NCBI RefSeq assembly: GCF_004791695.1
Contig: NZ_SRSO01000013.1
Location: forward strand, 1-64,000
DNA from: Flavivirga rizhaonensis
Lineage (GTDB): Bacteria; Bacteroidota; Bacteroidia; Flavobacteriales; Flavobacteriaceae
Direction of reading: 5' to 3'
Length of the DNA: 64,000 bases
The notes beneath the pieces are model-generated. The model was not told where the DNA came from, searched no databases, and saw nothing but the letters and a program-made list of their open reading frames with translations. A program made the position numbers and the translations under genes. Below are positions 26,596 through 35,701 of this stretch, piece after piece; position 1 is the first letter of the stretch, and the number at the start of each line of letters is the position of its first letter.

Positions 26596-28191
26596 ATGGA
26601 ATATAATTTAGGACTAGTAGATAATATTATACTCATTGTTTATTTTATTTTTATAGTATGGTTTGGTATTAAATATTCAAAAAAAGGGAGTGATTCCACT
26701 GATAACTACTTTTTAGCAGGAAGAAAAATGACATGGCCAATTATTGGTTTTTCATTATTTGCTGCAAGTATTTCAAGTACCACTTTAATTGGTAAAAGTG
26801 GTGATGCCTATTCTACAGGTATTGCTGTTTTTAATTACGATTTAATTTCGGTGTTGGTCATGGTATTTTTTGCGATGTTCTTCCTGCCGTTTTATATTAA
26901 ATCCGGAATTTTTACGATACCGGAATTTTTGGAAAAACGTTTTGATAAACGCTCCAGATATTATTTTTCATTCATAACCCTTTTAGGTTCCACGTTTCTA
27001 GATGCTGCTGGAGCATTATATGCTGCGTCATTATTAATGAAACTTGTATTCCCATCACTATCAATAGTAGAATTATCTGTGATTTTTGCCATTATAGTGG
27101 CGGCTTATACAATTCCTGGAGGGTTGTCTGCCGCTATTCGTGTGGATTTGATTCAAGGGGTGTTATTACTTTTTGGTACACTTATATTAACATTTTTAGC
27201 CATGAATAATGGCGGGTTAGATTATTTAAAAAGTTTACTTCTAGAAGGCGATACTATGATGAAGCTAATAAGGCCATTGGATGATAGTTCGGTACCATGG
27301 TTAGGTATGATTGTAGGGATTCCTATTTTAGGCTTTTACTTTTGGGGAAATAACCAAATGTTGGTGCAACGCGTACTCACAGCAAAATCTGTTGATCATG
27401 GTAGAAAAGGAATTTTAATGGTCGGTTTTTTAACCGTATTAATCCTTTTTATTATCATATTTCCAGCAGTTATAGGTAAACATTTATTTCCAGGTTTACC
27501 AAAAAATGACATGGTATACCCTAAACTAGTTATTGAGCTTATGCCAATAGGCTTACTAGGCTTGATGCTAGCTGCAATGATTGCAGCATTAACCTCTACA
27601 TTAAGTGCCTTGCTTAATTCTGTTGCGACTTTATTTACTATGGATTTTTATACCAAGTTTAAAAAGGATACCTCACAAAAAGAACAGGTGTATGTTGGTA
27701 AAGTTGTTTCTATGATTGTTTTAGTATTGGCGGTTGCATGGGTTCCTTTTGTATCTAAATTTGATTCCTTATTAAAATATTATCAAGAGATGCTTACTTA
27801 TATTGCACCTCCGGTAGTGGCTGTATTTATGCTGGGTGTTTTTTGGAAACGTATTAATAAACATGGCGCCTTTTGGGGCTTAATAGGTGGAGCTATAGCA
27901 GCTTTTTTAACAGTGCTGCTAAAATATACATTTGATTATGAGTTATTGGGAGAGATTCATTTTTTACTTAAAGTACCAGTATATTTTATTATAAGTTGTG
28001 TTATTATAATTACAGTAAGTCTATTATCCCCTCCAGATGATGAAGATGATATAAAGGACTATGTTTGGTCTAAAAAAATCTATCACGAAGAAACACAAGA
28101 ATTGGTAGGCGTTCCTTTTTATAAAAATTTTAGATTTTGGTCCCTTGTGCTTATAGCATTTTGTTTTGTGGTGATGTACCTATATCAATAA
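26596..28191 (+). CDS. Sodium:solute symporter of the PUL
   Basis: A 531-residue SSS-family inner-membrane carrier with 13-14 hydrophobic helices. Family marks are DNYFLAGRKMTWPIIGFSLF near the start and GLSAAIRVDLIQGVLL. The segment FYFWGNNQMLVQRVLTAKS matches the GxNQ...R block of SGLT/SSS members that carry sugars. It lies 48 bases after the second GH-A gene and is probably in the same operon. It likely moves the sugar or disaccharide released in the periplasm into the cytosol with Na+, where the GH130 enzyme could use it. Confidence 0.92.
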   Translation: MEYNLGLVDNIILIVYFIFIVWFGIKYSKKGSDSTDNYFLAGRKMTWPIIGFSLFAASISSTTLIGKSGDAYSTGIAVFNYDLISVLVMVFFAMFFLPFYIKSGIFTIPEFLEKRFDKRSRYYFSFITLLGSTFLDAAGALYAASLLMKLVFPSLSIVELSVIFAIIVAAYTIPGGLSAAIRVDLIQGVLLLFGTLILTFLAMNNGGLDYLKSLLLEGDTMMKLIRPLDDSSVPWLGMIVGIPILGFYFWGNNQMLVQRVLTAKSVDHGRKGILMVGFLTVLILFIIIFPAVIGKHLFPGLPKNDMVYPKLVIELMPIGLLGLMLAAMIAALTSTLSALLNSVATLFTMDFYTKFKKDTSQKEQVYVGKVVSMIVLVLAVAWVPFVSKFDSLLKYYQEMLTYIAPPVVAVFMLGVFWKRINKHGAFWGLIGGAIAAFLTVLLKYTFDYELLGEIHFLLKVPVYFIISCVIIITVSLLSPPDDEDDIKDYVWSKKIYHEETQELVGVPFYKNFRFWSLVLIAFCFVVMYLYQ

Positions 28192-28287
28192 ATTCATAAA
28201 ACAGGTAGTTTTCAGCAGTATTTAGTCGTTTTTGCCTTACATAGAGAGTTAATTTTACGAAGAACATTAACCTTTAAAAATTTAAAT

Positions 28288-29265
28288 ATGATTTGTAAAA
28301 TTACTCAAAGGAATTCTATTAAGATTTCTTCATTTCTTTCAAGTCTTTTAATACTTGTATTTTTTTTGTCAACAAGTATGATTAATGCACAAGAACCTGG
28401 TGCTCCAACAGGGCTCGCTTATACAGATGGTACGCCAAATCAATTTGCCTTAACCTGGGATGCTAATGCATTAGCAACGGGAGGATTCAATATAGGTATA
28501 GTTGGTGCAGATGGTTCAGATATTTGGATTGAATGGGGTTATACAACAGGAACATCTTATGTGTTTTCAGGAACCTATGGGGCTGGTGGATCCGCAGAAA
28601 TCACAATAACAGATGGGCAAACTTATAAAGTGAAACTGCAAGCACAACCAGATACCGATTTTAACGCTTATTCTGATCTTGATGTAACAGTAAATGGAAC
28701 ACCTTCTATGGATCCTAATGCACCAACAGGCTTAGCTACTACGGCTATTTTGTCAAATCAATTTACTTTAACATGGGATGCTGATCCGTTAGCAACGGGA
28801 GGATTCAATATAGGTATAGTTGGTGCAGATGGTTCAGATATTTGGATTGAATGGAATTATAAAGGAGGAACATCTTATCTCTTTTCAGGAACCTACGGAT
28901 CAGGTACACCTGCAGAAATCACAATTGCAGATGGAGGAACTTATACAGTAAAATTACAAGCGCAACCTGATTCTAATTTTAATGCGTATGCAGAAACAAC
29001 AACAGGAACACTTTCAGCAAATGATATTAATGAGGTGAATTTTAATGTATCCCCAAATCCTGTAGCCAATGTTGTTAATATTCAAGCCAATGCTAATACT
29101 TTAAATGAGATATCAAAAGTTTCTATATATTCTTTAATGGGTCAATTAGTTAAAGAATCAAATACAGTTAAAATCGAAGTAGAAGATTTAAGCTCTGGCA
29201 TATATATGCTATCTGTTCAAGATGAAAATGGAAATACCACAACTAAAAAATTTGTTAAAAATTAA
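28288..29265 (+). CDS. T9SS-exported protein with two ~106-residue repeats
   Basis: A 325-residue secreted protein. A signal peptide (LLILVFFLSTSMINAQ) is followed by two tandem domains of about 100 residues, each starting (G/N)APTGLA and carrying TGGFNIGIVGADGSDIWIEW. The first half of each resembles an FN3-like beta-sandwich, and the Trp and Asp content suits carbohydrate contact. The C-terminal 75 residues are a T9SS type A sorting domain (NFNVSPNPVANVVNI ... SSGIYMLSV ... KKFVKN). Inferred role: surface binding of the PUL glycan. A 66-base stretch is identical between the repeats (28471-28536 and 28789-28854). Confidence 0.82.
   Translation: MICKITQRNSIKISSFLSSLLILVFFLSTSMINAQEPGAPTGLAYTDGTPNQFALTWDANALATGGFNIGIVGADGSDIWIEWGYTTGTSYVFSGTYGAGGSAEITITDGQTYKVKLQAQPDTDFNAYSDLDVTVNGTPSMDPNAPTGLATTAILSNQFTLTWDADPLATGGFNIGIVGADGSDIWIEWNYKGGTSYLFSGTYGSGTPAEITIADGGTYTVKLQAQPDSNFNAYAETTTGTLSANDINEVNFNVSPNPVANVVNIQANANTLNEISKVSIYSLMGQLVKESNTVKIEVEDLSSGIYMLSVQDENGNTTTKKFVKN
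28471..28854 (+). repeat. Two identical 66-bp blocks 318 bp apart
   Basis: Bases 28471-28536 and 28789-28854 are identical over 66 positions within a gene whose surrounding repeats differ at many sites. The period of 318 bases equals 106 codons, so the reading frame is kept. This suggests recent duplication or gene conversion. Confidence 0.9.
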
Positions 29266-29291
29266 TATAGAGATTAGTATTTACAAATTAA

Positions 29292-29327
29292 AAGCACTGC
29301 TTCTGTTAAAGGAAGTGGTGTTTTTTT
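29292..29327 (+). terminator. Rho-independent terminator after the T9SS repeat protein
   Basis: GCACTGCTTC (29294-29303) pairs with GAAGTGGTGT (29312-29321), including three G-U pairs, around an 8-base loop and is followed by a T-run. It separates the preceding gene from the GH2 gene, which may therefore have its own promoter or depend on read-through. Confidence 0.75.
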
Positions 29328-29398
29328 ATAAAACCATATGTACTTAATATGTTGCTTTTTCGAATTTATACTTAAGATGAGTTCAGTATTTAATAGTT

Positions 29399-31984
29399 AT
29401 GTTTTACAATCCTTTTAAATATCTTTTAGTTTTTTTATGCTTATTAGCTTGTTGTCAAAATAAGCCAAATCAATATATACAAGTGATAGATGAACATTGG
29501 ACTTTTAAAGATGTTAAAGGTGTGGGATGGCTTCCGGCAACCGTACCAGGCTCAGTACATACAGATTTAATAAACAATAAAATTATTGAAGATCCATTTT
29601 ATCGTATAAATGAAGATACGTTACAATGGATTGATAAAAAAGACTGGGAGTACAGAAAAACGTTTACCGTTCCTAAGGATGTTTTAAAGAAAGAACAAAT
29701 TCAGCTTCATTTTGAAGGATTAGATACGTACGCAAATGTTTATTTGAATGACTCACTTGTTTTAAAAGCTGATAATATGTTTTTAGGTTGGCAAGTGCCA
29801 TGTAAACCTTTGTTAAAGGAAGGTGTAAACGTATTGCGAATTGTTTTAGAATCACCAGTTAAAGTTGGATTAAAAAAAAGAAAAAGATTGGGGTATGAGT
29901 TGCCTAATGCAGTCAATGATCAGTCTGAAAAAGGCGGATTAGGTAAAAAACAAGTCGCTGTATTTTCAAGAAAACCAGGATACCATTTTGGTTGGGATTG
30001 GGGACCAAGATTAGTAACTAGCGGCATATGGAAAAAGATTAAAGTAGTAGCTTGGGATAAAGCGAAGCTTACAGATGTTTTTATCAATCAAAAGAAATTA
30101 AGTGAAACGGAAGCCAGTTTAATTGCCGAAATTGAAATTAAAGCCAGTAAAGATTTTGATGCCACAATCGAAATTTCAATTGATTCAACAAGAAAAATAA
30201 ATAAAGAGGTTACCTTAAAAAAAGGAATAAATAACTTAAAAATACCTATAACGATTCATAAGCCAGAATTGTGGTGGACAAATGGCTTAGGCAATCAAAA
30301 ATTATATAAAATAACAACTATTTTAAAAGAGAATAATGCGATAATAGATACTGTATCAAAAACGATAGGTCTACGTACTATTAAAGTTATACAGGAAAAA
30401 GATGATGTAGGAAAGAGTTTTTACTTTGAGCTAAATGGCGTACCCGTTTTTATGAAAGGAGCTAACTACATCCCTCAAGATGTGTTTTTAAATAGAGTTT
30501 CTAAAGAAGATTACGAGCGTATTATTAAAGCAGCAGTAGAGTCTAATTTTAATATGATTCGCGTTTGGGGAGGCGGCATCTATGAAAAAGATATTTTTTA
30601 CGATTTATGCGATAGATATGGGATGCTAGTTTGGCAAGATTTTATGTTTGCATGTGCCATGTATCCAGGAAATGATGCGTTTTTAGATAATGTAAAAAAA
30701 GAAGCAGCATATAATGTGAAACGCTTACGTCAACACCCTAGTATTGCATTGTGGTGTGGGGATAATGAGATTTTAACAGCTTGGAATAATTGGGGTTGGA
30801 TAGATCAGGTAACCGAAAGTCAGGGAGAAGCTGTAAAAGATAGCGTATGGAAAGCTTATGAAGCTGTATTTCATGATATTTTACCAAATACCATAAAAAA
30901 ATATGATCGTGATAGACTTTATTGGTCATCATCACCAAGTTCTGGTTTTGGAACCTTAGATAGTTTAACAGCTGGAGATTATCATTATTGGAAAGTATGG
31001 TCTAATAAAGAACCGTTTTCTAAATATAACGAAGTTATCCCTAGATTTATGTCTGAATATGGTTTTCAATCTTTTCCAGAATTTGAAAGTGTAAAAAAAT
31101 ACACCGAAGAACAAGATTGGGACATCTATTCTGAGGTCATGAAATCGCATCAACGTTCATCAGTTGGTAATGAGAATATTGAATATTATATGCTTAAAAG
31201 CTATAATAAGCCTAAAGATTTTGAGTCTTTTTTATACGTTGGACAGTTACTTCAAGCTAAAGGAATTACAACAGCCATTGAAGCACATAGACGGAACATG
31301 CCTTATTGTATGGGCTCGCTATATTGGCAACTTAATGATTGCTGGCCTGCTGCTTCCTGGTCGAGTATAGATTATTATGGGAATTGGAAAGCCTTACAAT
31401 ATAGCGTAAAAGAAGCTTTTAAGCCCATTTCGGTGGTACCGTTTCAGAAAGATGATAGTATAGAGATATATGTGGTTTCAGATGCATTAAAGAATCAAAA
31501 TGCCATTTTAAGACTCAAGGTCTTAGATTTTAATGGAGAAACTTTATTCAAAGAAGAGCAAATAATTTCAGTTAAATCAAATTCAAGTGCATTGTATTTT
31601 TCTAAAGATGTTTTTGATATTCTCGAGAAGAAACTTTTAGCAAAATCTCTAATTCATGTGGAGTTAATAGGAGAGGGAAATATAGAAATTGATGATAAAG
31701 TCTTTTATTTTAAAGAGCCCAAAGACTTAAAATTAACCAAGCCAAATATAAATTTTGATTGTACTAAAAAAGATATTAATACTTTTGAAGTCACTTTAAA
31801 TAGTAATGTTTTGGCTAAAAATATATTTTTAAAAAGCAATGTAAAAGGTCGCTTTTCTCAAAACTTTATGGATGTTTTGCCTTCTAAAAATTATAAAATT
31901 TCATTTCATTCAGAAGGAAAAGATATTACAATTGATGCATTTAAAAATAGTCTAAAAATAACTTCGTTGTTTGATTCTTTTTAA
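29399..31984 (+). CDS. GH2 beta-mannosidase, lipoprotein
   Basis: An 861-residue retaining exo-glycosidase of GH2 that would release mannose from the non-reducing ends of beta-mannosides. A lipoprotein signal (LLVFLCLLACC) is followed by a sugar-binding jelly-roll domain (DEHWTFKDVKGVGWLPATVPGSVHTDL, the beta-mannosidase start), an Ig-like domain and the TIM barrel. The acid/base is Glu-457 (WCGDNEILTAW) and the nucleophile Glu-553 (MSEYGFQSFP). The GWDWGPRL motif is typical of beta-mannosidases and separates them from GH2 galactosidases. It closes the PUL. A Cys-Cys pair at the lipobox leaves the exact lipidated residue open. Confidence 0.93.
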   Translation: MFYNPFKYLLVFLCLLACCQNKPNQYIQVIDEHWTFKDVKGVGWLPATVPGSVHTDLINNKIIEDPFYRINEDTLQWIDKKDWEYRKTFTVPKDVLKKEQIQLHFEGLDTYANVYLNDSLVLKADNMFLGWQVPCKPLLKEGVNVLRIVLESPVKVGLKKRKRLGYELPNAVNDQSEKGGLGKKQVAVFSRKPGYHFGWDWGPRLVTSGIWKKIKVVAWDKAKLTDVFINQKKLSETEASLIAEIEIKASKDFDATIEISIDSTRKINKEVTLKKGINNLKIPITIHKPELWWTNGLGNQKLYKITTILKENNAIIDTVSKTIGLRTIKVIQEKDDVGKSFYFELNGVPVFMKGANYIPQDVFLNRVSKEDYERIIKAAVESNFNMIRVWGGGIYEKDIFYDLCDRYGMLVWQDFMFACAMYPGNDAFLDNVKKEAAYNVKRLRQHPSIALWCGDNEILTAWNNWGWIDQVTESQGEAVKDSVWKAYEAVFHDILPNTIKKYDRDRLYWSSSPSSGFGTLDSLTAGDYHYWKVWSNKEPFSKYNEVIPRFMSEYGFQSFPEFESVKKYTEEQDWDIYSEVMKSHQRSSVGNENIEYYMLKSYNKPKDFESFLYVGQLLQAKGITTAIEAHRRNMPYCMGSLYWQLNDCWPAASWSSIDYYGNWKALQYSVKEAFKPISVVPFQKDDSIEIYVVSDALKNQNAILRLKVLDFNGETLFKEEQIISVKSNSSALYFSKDVFDILEKKLLAKSLIHVELIGEGNIEIDDKVFYFKEPKDLKLTKPNINFDCTKKDINTFEVTLNSNVLAKNIFLKSNVKGRFSQNFMDVLPSKNYKISFHSEGKDITIDAFKNSLKITSLFDSF

Positions 31985-32035
31985 AATACGAAAAAAGGTA
32001 ACTTCTAATCGTTCCATAAGCTTTTTTTAAGTGTA

Positions 32036-32758
32036 TTATTCTTTAGAGCTGATTTTAATAAAGCTACAGGGTTTTATTTCAGACTGAATAATGGTTTTGG
32101 TTATAGAATTCGTATATACGCCTTCAAATATTGGATGTTTACTATCACTTATAAAAAAATCAATGTTATTATTGAGTCTGGTATAATGAACAATTGATTT
32201 TTCATTTTTATAGAAGATATAGTCTTTACAAGTGCATGGCTTCTTAAATTCTCTTAACACGATCTCTTCTAATTTATTTTCATTAACTACTTCAGAACAT
32301 CGTACCTTTTTATAATGATCATTAACCCATATCATGCAGTCCTTTTTGTAATATTTCGAAATAAATAATACTAGCATTATTATTAAAGGCAAGCAGGTGA
32401 ATAAACCTATCTTTTTTATTTTAATCAGTTTGTTATTAATACTTATAATTTCTTTTCTTAGTTCATTCTTTACTATTTCGTATTCACGATTCTGCTGGAA
32501 TTTCCTGTAATTTTCATGACCTAAATATTGGCTTAGAATATTTAGATTATGTTCGCTTGGAGTTCTTCGTTCGCTTTTTTTATCTAAAATATAACCATCG
32601 TAATATCTGGTGAGAGTTCTTTCTGTAATTTTTTCATTTAATACGTCTTCAAGATATCTTGAAATTCCATAAGCCTTCGTTTTTTTAGATGCTTTTATGG
32701 CTTTTACAAATACCAATTCAATTAATTCCTGAATTAATTCGTCTTTTCCTAGTTCCAC
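32036..32758 (-). CDS. Membrane protein with N-terminal helical domain, function unknown
   Basis: A 240-residue protein I do not recognise. Residues 1 to about 90 are a helical region with ITERTLTRYYDGYI and NLNILSQYLGHENYRKF, which looks like a small DNA- or protein-binding module also seen at the N-terminus of other Bacteroidota proteins. One membrane segment follows (IGLFTCLPLIIMLVLFISKYY), then about 100 outer residues with five Cys, including CTCKDY. A one-pass protein with an inner helical domain suggests a signalling or gene-control role (inference). Its upstream region carries clustered TGTCA repeats (32822-32860). Confidence 0.65.
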   Translation of the reverse strand: MELGKDELIQELIELVFVKAIKASKKTKAYGISRYLEDVLNEKITERTLTRYYDGYILDKKSERRTPSEHNLNILSQYLGHENYRKFQQNREYEIVKNELRKEIISINNKLIKIKKIGLFTCLPLIIMLVLFISKYYKKDCMIWVNDHYKKVRCSEVVNENKLEEIVLREFKKPCTCKDYIFYKNEKSIVHYTRLNNNIDFFISDSKHPIFEGVYTNSITKTIIQSEIKPCSFIKISSKE

Positions 32759-33130
32759 TATTATGTTCTTTTAAGGGTTTAATGTATTGTAGGTTAGTGC
32801 TTTAATTAAATTTGGTTTCTGTGTCAAAAAGATGTCAAAAAGTTGACAATAGCGTGTCAACAATTGTTTTTAATAACCTCACGTAATTCGCTTCAGAATT
32901 CGGTTCAAGTTATATCGCGCTAACATAATGAATGTGTAAAACTGAATTGTGCGGAAAACCGTAAAGTGGTAAACGAATGGTTGCATTGGGAAGTAATTAT
33001 TTGTTATCACTATACATTCTCCACTTCCCAAAACAACAAAAATTAATAACCCAAAAGGGGTTGCTGTTGCTGTAAACAAAGTTATCTGAGTAAAAGCTCG
33101 GACAGGGATCTCTTTGCAAAATTTCAAATT
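32759..33130. other. Gene-poor stretch with TGTCA cluster and possible dispersed element
   Basis: This holds the TGTCAAAAAG repeats (32822-32860) and the TGCGGAAAACCGTA motif (32950-32963). A minus-strand frame at 32879-33127 would give 82 residues, including LLIFVVLGSGECIVITNNYF. That frame has no start context and lies in sequence that looks like a flavobacterial dispersed element, so I do not call it a gene. Confidence 0.45.
32822..32860. promoter_or_regulatory. Clustered TGTCA repeats (possible operator)
   Basis: Two direct copies of TGTCAAAAAG (32822-32831 and 32833-32842, 11-base period, about one helical turn) adjoin an inverted pair TTGACA (32843-32848) and TGTCAA (32855-32860). The cluster lies 64-102 bases upstream of the start of the 240-residue protein and is a reasonable binding site for a regulator of that gene. 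Confidence 0.45.
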
Positions 33131-33283
33131 ATGAAAACCATTTTATATGTATTTGTATTTCTTTTAATTGGAGCTAATTTTTTATCGTGTACACCTCAAA
33201 ACACGATTGAAGCAGATGCACAGAAAATAAATCCACAAGAATGTTGTGGGGACGGAGGGAATATTCCTCCGCCAACATCGTAA
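33131..33283 (+). CDS. Small lipoprotein (50 residues) preceding the TPR kinase
   Basis: ATG 33131 opens a 50-codon frame to TAA 33281-33283. The product is a lipoprotein: signal MKTILYVFVFLLIGANFLSC with the Cys at residue 20, then a mature part of 31 residues, TPQNTIEADAQKINPQE followed by CCGDGG and a proline-rich end. It lies 41 bases before the histidine kinase gene on the same strand, so co-expression is likely. The size and position suggest an envelope signal or cofactor for the kinase, which is inference. No known family is recognised. Confidence 0.75.
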   Translation: MKTILYVFVFLLIGANFLSCTPQNTIEADAQKINPQECCGDGGNIPPPTS

Positions 33284-33324
33284 AAACTGATTGCTGAATA
33301 AAAATTAGTTATTACATTAGGGGA

Positions 33325-34998
33325 ATGAAATATACCATATTATCATTCCTCTTTTTTTTTGTTGTTAAAAACGGGTTTGGAGCTAAGGTTATTAATAGTA
33401 GGCAATTAGATAGTTTGAGCTATTATAGTCATATGGCTAATAATCCTACAACAGATTCAAGTCTTATAAAAGCTTATGCTTTTTACGAGCGAAAAAAAAA
33501 TGAAAGTATTGAATCAAACGATACAGGATCTACAATTCGTCATTTAAGACAAATAGCTATTATACAGAATGAGTTAGGAGATTATTTTGGAGCCGAAATA
33601 TCAGTTGTCGAGGCATTAAAACTGCTGGAGACTATAAAGGATTCTAAGAATGTTATAAATAATAAGATTGGTTTGTATAATCAGTTAGGGCGAATTTATT
33701 TGGCTTTGTTAGATTATGAAGAGGCTATTAGGTACTTTGATGAAGGGTTAAAGATCGCTAAACTTAAAGATTACATTAATATTATTCAGAATAACAAGGC
33801 GTTGGTATATATTCGACAGCATAGATATGAATTGGCCGAAAATGAATTTTTAAAAGTCTATAAGAATAGTCTTTTACAAGATGACAAAAAACAACTATCA
33901 AGAGCTTTAGATAATTTAGGCTTTGTTCAATCAAAACTAAATAAACCAGAAGGGTTAGAAAAATTAATGTCAGCCTTGAAGCAGAGAATAGCTATAAAAG
34001 ATAATGCAGGAATCTATTCAAGTTATAAGCATTTGGCTGAAATTTATGAAGACCGAGGGGATTTAGAAAAAGTTACTTATTACGCTCATAAAGGATATGA
34101 AGTAGCAAAAACAATTAATAGCCCATCATTTATAAAAGATGCTTTGTCAGGTCTTATAAATTTAAATCAAGACAACAATATTGCTGAATACGTAAAGATT
34201 CTAGATAGTATAACTTTAGCAAAGCAAGTACAAGAGAATAAGTATGCTAAAATGAAGTACGATTATACCGAAAAGGAGAAATTGGCAAAAGAGAATGAGC
34301 TAGCCAGAGAAAAGGAAAAAGGTTTAAAAATCCTCTATTTGTTTATAGCAGGTTTTATTTTATTGATATCAATATTCTTGTTCTTCATTTTAAGATCTAG
34401 ACATAAAAAAGAGAATATCAAGAAAGTGTATAGAGCAGAAACACGTATGTCTAAAAAAGTCCATGATGAGGTTGCAAATGATGTGTCAAGTCTCATGAGT
34501 TTTGTTGAAAATGATTTGGAAATTAAGGCAGATAAAAAGATAGAATTGTTAGATGTTTTGGAAGATATTTATTTGCGCACACGAGATATATCGACTCAAA
34601 CAGCTAGTATTGATTTAATTAATTTCACTGAAAGTCTTGAATATTTGCTAATTCAGCATAAGCGAAAAGGAACAAAAATTATTACGAATAAAATAAGTAC
34701 TATTAATTGGTCCAAAGTTCCCGATCATAAAAAAATGGCCGTTTTTAGAAGTATTCAAGAGTTATTAGTTAATATGAAAAAGCATAGCCAAGCTAGAGTG
34801 GTGAGTTTAGTGTTTAAAGAAGATCGTCGTAAAAAGGAGATTATCTATTCAGATGATGGGGTTGGTGTTTCAATAAAAGATGTTAAATTAAATGGACTAC
34901 TAAATGTGGAATCCCGCATTAATAATATAGGGGGAAGTTTTAATTTTATAACTTCAAAAGGAAATGGCTTTAAGGCTGTATTAAAGTTTAATAGTTAA
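33325..34998 (+). CDS. TPR-containing sensor histidine kinase
   Basis: A 557-residue sensor. A signal-like N-terminus (LSFLFFFVVKNGFGA) leads to a periplasmic region of about 300 residues with several TPR units (LYNQLGRIYLALLDYEEAIRYFDEGL is one). One membrane helix follows (about 334-356), then the kinase core. His-380 in KKVHDEVANDVSSL fits the HisKA_3 dimerisation motif (E/VHDxVxND). The ATPase has N-box QELLVNMKKHSQ, G1 DDGVG and a late GNGFKA. All needed catalytic parts are seen. The response regulator follows 9 bases later. Confidence 0.9.
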   Translation: MKYTILSFLFFFVVKNGFGAKVINSRQLDSLSYYSHMANNPTTDSSLIKAYAFYERKKNESIESNDTGSTIRHLRQIAIIQNELGDYFGAEISVVEALKLLETIKDSKNVINNKIGLYNQLGRIYLALLDYEEAIRYFDEGLKIAKLKDYINIIQNNKALVYIRQHRYELAENEFLKVYKNSLLQDDKKQLSRALDNLGFVQSKLNKPEGLEKLMSALKQRIAIKDNAGIYSSYKHLAEIYEDRGDLEKVTYYAHKGYEVAKTINSPSFIKDALSGLINLNQDNNIAEYVKILDSITLAKQVQENKYAKMKYDYTEKEKLAKENELAREKEKGLKILYLFIAGFILLISIFLFFILRSRHKKENIKKVYRAETRMSKKVHDEVANDVSSLMSFVENDLEIKADKKIELLDVLEDIYLRTRDISTQTASIDLINFTESLEYLLIQHKRKGTKIITNKISTINWSKVPDHKKMAVFRSIQELLVNMKKHSQARVVSLVFKEDRRKKEIIYSDDGVGVSIKDVKLNGLLNVESRINNIGGSFNFITSKGNGFKAVLKFNS

Positions 34999-35007
34999 TA
35001 TGTCACT

Positions 35008-35676
35008 ATGTTTCAAAAGGTTTTAATTGCAGAAGATCAGAATACAATTCATAAAGGTCTTGAGAATATACTTAAGGAGTTAAATATTAAAGAAGTAGAT
35101 ACAGTGCAATATTGTGATGATGCACTCTTGAAAATTAAAGCGTCTTTAAATACAGAAAGCCCGATTGAGCTTTTAATAACAGATTTATCTTTTAAGGAAG
35201 GTCATCGAGATAGAACATTAACATCGGGGCAAGAATTAATACAAGCAGTCATGGATGTACAGCCTGAGTTAAAGATTATTGTATTTTCAGTAGAGCATCG
35301 TATTGGCAAAATAAAAAATTTAATAGAGGTTTCTAAAGTAGATGCTTATGTTGAGAAAGGACGAGAAGAATCAAGAGAGATGATAAAAGCAGTCCGAGCA
35401 GTGTTAAAAGACGAAATTTATTACTCGCATAATCTAGCTCAATTAATTCGAAGTGCTGATGATATCTCCCAAACAGATATATATGATGAATTACTTTTGC
35501 AATTATTGGCAAAGGGATTAAAAAGAAACCAAATTGCTTCATATTTTAAAGAAAAAGATTTACCTGCACGTAGTTTAAGAAGTATTGAAAAACGTATTAA
35601 TAAGCTTAAAATTCTTTTTGATGCCAATACGTCCGAACAATTGGTGGCAATTGCTATAGATAGAGGCTTGATTTAA
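35008..35676 (+). CDS. Response regulator (NarL/LuxR-like)
   Basis: A 222-residue partner of the preceding kinase. The receiver domain has acidic pocket E9-D10, phosphoacceptor Asp-59 (LLITDLSF), Ser/Thr in VFSVEH and Lys in YVEKG. The output domain (about 155-222) is helical with IASYFKEKDLPARSLRSIEK and fits a LuxR-like HTH in place and length, though the sequence is divergent. Spacing of 9 bases from the kinase stop supports a pair. TGCGGNNNNCCGTA motifs flank the unit (32950 and 35702). Confidence 0.9.
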   Translation: MFQKVLIAEDQNTIHKGLENILKELNIKEVDTVQYCDDALLKIKASLNTESPIELLITDLSFKEGHRDRTLTSGQELIQAVMDVQPELKIIVFSVEHRIGKIKNLIEVSKVDAYVEKGREESREMIKAVRAVLKDEIYYSHNLAQLIRSADDISQTDIYDELLLQLLAKGLKRNQIASYFKEKDLPARSLRSIEKRINKLKILFDANTSEQLVAIAIDRGLI

Positions 35677-35701
35677 ATTATTCAAAAATATTTAATGTAA
35701 T

